Shown piece by piece: positions 20,683 through 21,411 of a stretch of 21,411 nucleotides of DNA; the first letter of the stretch is position 1; every line of letters starts with the position of its first letter. A program made the position numbers and the translations under genes. The notes beneath the pieces were generated by a model. That model was not told the DNA's origin. It searched no databases and worked only from the letters and a program-made list of their open reading frames with translations. This stretch comes from CAG-390 sp045636385 (GTDB taxonomy: Bacteria; Bacillota; Clostridia; Oscillospirales; CAG-272), in the NCBI GenBank assembly GCA_045636385.1, contig JAZTXK010000036.1:1-21411 (forward strand). The letters run 5' to 3'.

Positions 20683-21411
20683 ATGTACGAGATCAAAAGT
20701 TCCGCTAAGGTCTTTGACCAGCACAGAGTGTTCCACTACACCCTCGCAGGCCGTCCCCTTGTTGTTGAAACCGGCAAGCTTGCAGGCCTTGCAAACGGCG
20801 CGTGCCTTGTAAGATACGGTGAGACTTCCGTTCTTTGCACCGCAACCGCATCCGAGAAGCCCCGTGACGGCATCGACTTCCTTCCCCTCTCGGTAGACCT
20901 TGAGGAGAGAATGTATTCCGCAGGTAAGATCCCCGGCGGTTACCTCAAGAGAGAAGGCAAGCCCAGCGAAAAGGCAGTTCTCACTTCCCGCGTTATCGAC
21001 CGTCCCGTTCGTCCTCTCTTCCCGAAGGACCTTCGCAACGACGTTGCTCTTACCCTCACCGTTATGTCCGTTGACCACGACTGCGAGCCCGAGGTTGTTG
21101 CAATGATCGGTTCCTCGATCGCGCTCTCCATCTCCGATATCCCGTGGAACGGCCCGCTCGGCGGACTCCACGTAGGTCTTGTTGACGGCAAGATCGTCAT
21201 CAACCCCACCGAGGCTGAGCGCAAGGTTTCCGACCTCGAGCTCACCGTTGCTGCTTCCCGCCAGAAGGTCGTTATGATCGAGGCAGGCGCAAACGAGGTT
21301 CCGGATGACGTTATGTACGACGCTATCATGCTTGCACACGAGGAGATCAAGCGCTTCCTCGACTTCGTTGACGCTATCGTTGACGAGATTGGCAAGCCCA
21401 AGTTCGAGTAT
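20683..21411 (+). CDS. pnp: Polyribonucleotide nucleotidyltransferase (PNPase), N-terminal part
   Basis: The first 243 codons are present and the gene runs off the window. PNPase degrades RNA 3' to 5' with phosphate and works with the degradosome. The visible part is the first RNase PH-like domain: GRPLVVETGKLAGLANGACLV near the start, the FLPLSVDLEERMYSAGKIPGGYLKREGKPSE block with the RNA-binding and structural residues of the family, VIDRPVRPLFPKD, and SISDIPWNGP. The family length is about 700 aa, so roughly two thirds are missing. The ATG at 20683 follows TTGGAGG. The gene lies behind rpsO with a 253-bp gap holding a hairpin, a repeat copy and the long leader hairpin. Confidence 0.97.
   Translation, partial: MYEIKSSAKVFDQHRVFHYTLAGRPLVVETGKLAGLANGACLVRYGETSVLCTATASEKPRDGIDFLPLSVDLEERMYSAGKIPGGYLKREGKPSEKAVLTSRVIDRPVRPLFPKDLRNDVALTLTVMSVDHDCEPEVVAMIGSSIALSISDIPWNGPLGGLHVGLVDGKIVINPTEAERKVSDLELTVAASRQKVVMIEAGANEVPDDVMYDAIMLAHEEIKRFLDFVDAIVDEIGKPKFEY

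Overview
The window looks like chromosomal DNA from an uncultured Firmicutes bacterium, probably a gut- or rumen-type member of the Clostridia. The evidence is strong AGGAGG-type ribosome binding sites, sigma-A promoters with 17-bp spacers, Gram-positive lipoprotein signal peptides, rpsO next to pnp, and many genes for sugar and sugar-acid metabolism. This placement rests on gene content and signals read by eye, not on a database match.

Layout. Positions 1-1132 hold the end of an enolase-superfamily (mandelate racemase-type) dehydratase and an SDR dehydrogenase, a usual pairing for sugar-acid catabolism. Positions 1134-2348 are a compact, AT-richer block of three small genes: a Cys-rich DUF2185/Imm33-like protein, a membrane-anchored unknown, and a DUF559 endonuclease-like protein. 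A 310-bp gene-free element with 57-bp inverted ends (2383-2692) precedes an intracellular clan GH-A (GH39-like) glycosidase at 2751-4193. An XRE regulator follows at 4357-5127. A minus-strand DeoR regulator plus a small unknown protein (6443-5323) is divergent from a class II aldolase at 6683-7957, which has a second, catalytically dead aldolase domain. A gene-free stretch packed with perfect hairpins (7958-8306) separates it from a flavin reductase and a small unknown protein (9226-8307, minus). Next come a glycerophosphodiester phosphodiesterase (9301-10083) and a convergent sugar-phosphate isomerase/epimerase-like protein (11319-10408, minus).

The main feature is 11385-19842: five tandem minus-strand paralogues of an extracellular solute-binding lipoprotein (called A to E here, in increasing coordinate). 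Four are 516 aa and one is 517 aa. No permease or ATPase gene is in the window. Each copy has its own TTGA-17-TAAAAT promoter, its own strong ribosome binding site and a hairpin behind it, so this is a set of independent transcription units and not an operon. All five keep an EF-hand-like acidic loop. Copies A, B and C look like mosaics of one another.

From 20031 the plus strand carries rpsO (S15) and the start of pnp (PNPase, running off the window). Both have leaders with structures suited to autoregulation: a possible ribosome-binding-site-masking helix before rpsO, and an 81-nt imperfect hairpin just before pnp.

Taken together, the window reads as a saccharide uptake and catabolism region. 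Lipoprotein receptors capture substrate outside, permeases encoded elsewhere would import it, and the glycosidase, isomerase, aldolase and dehydrogenase would process it inside. The substrate cannot be named from sequence alone.
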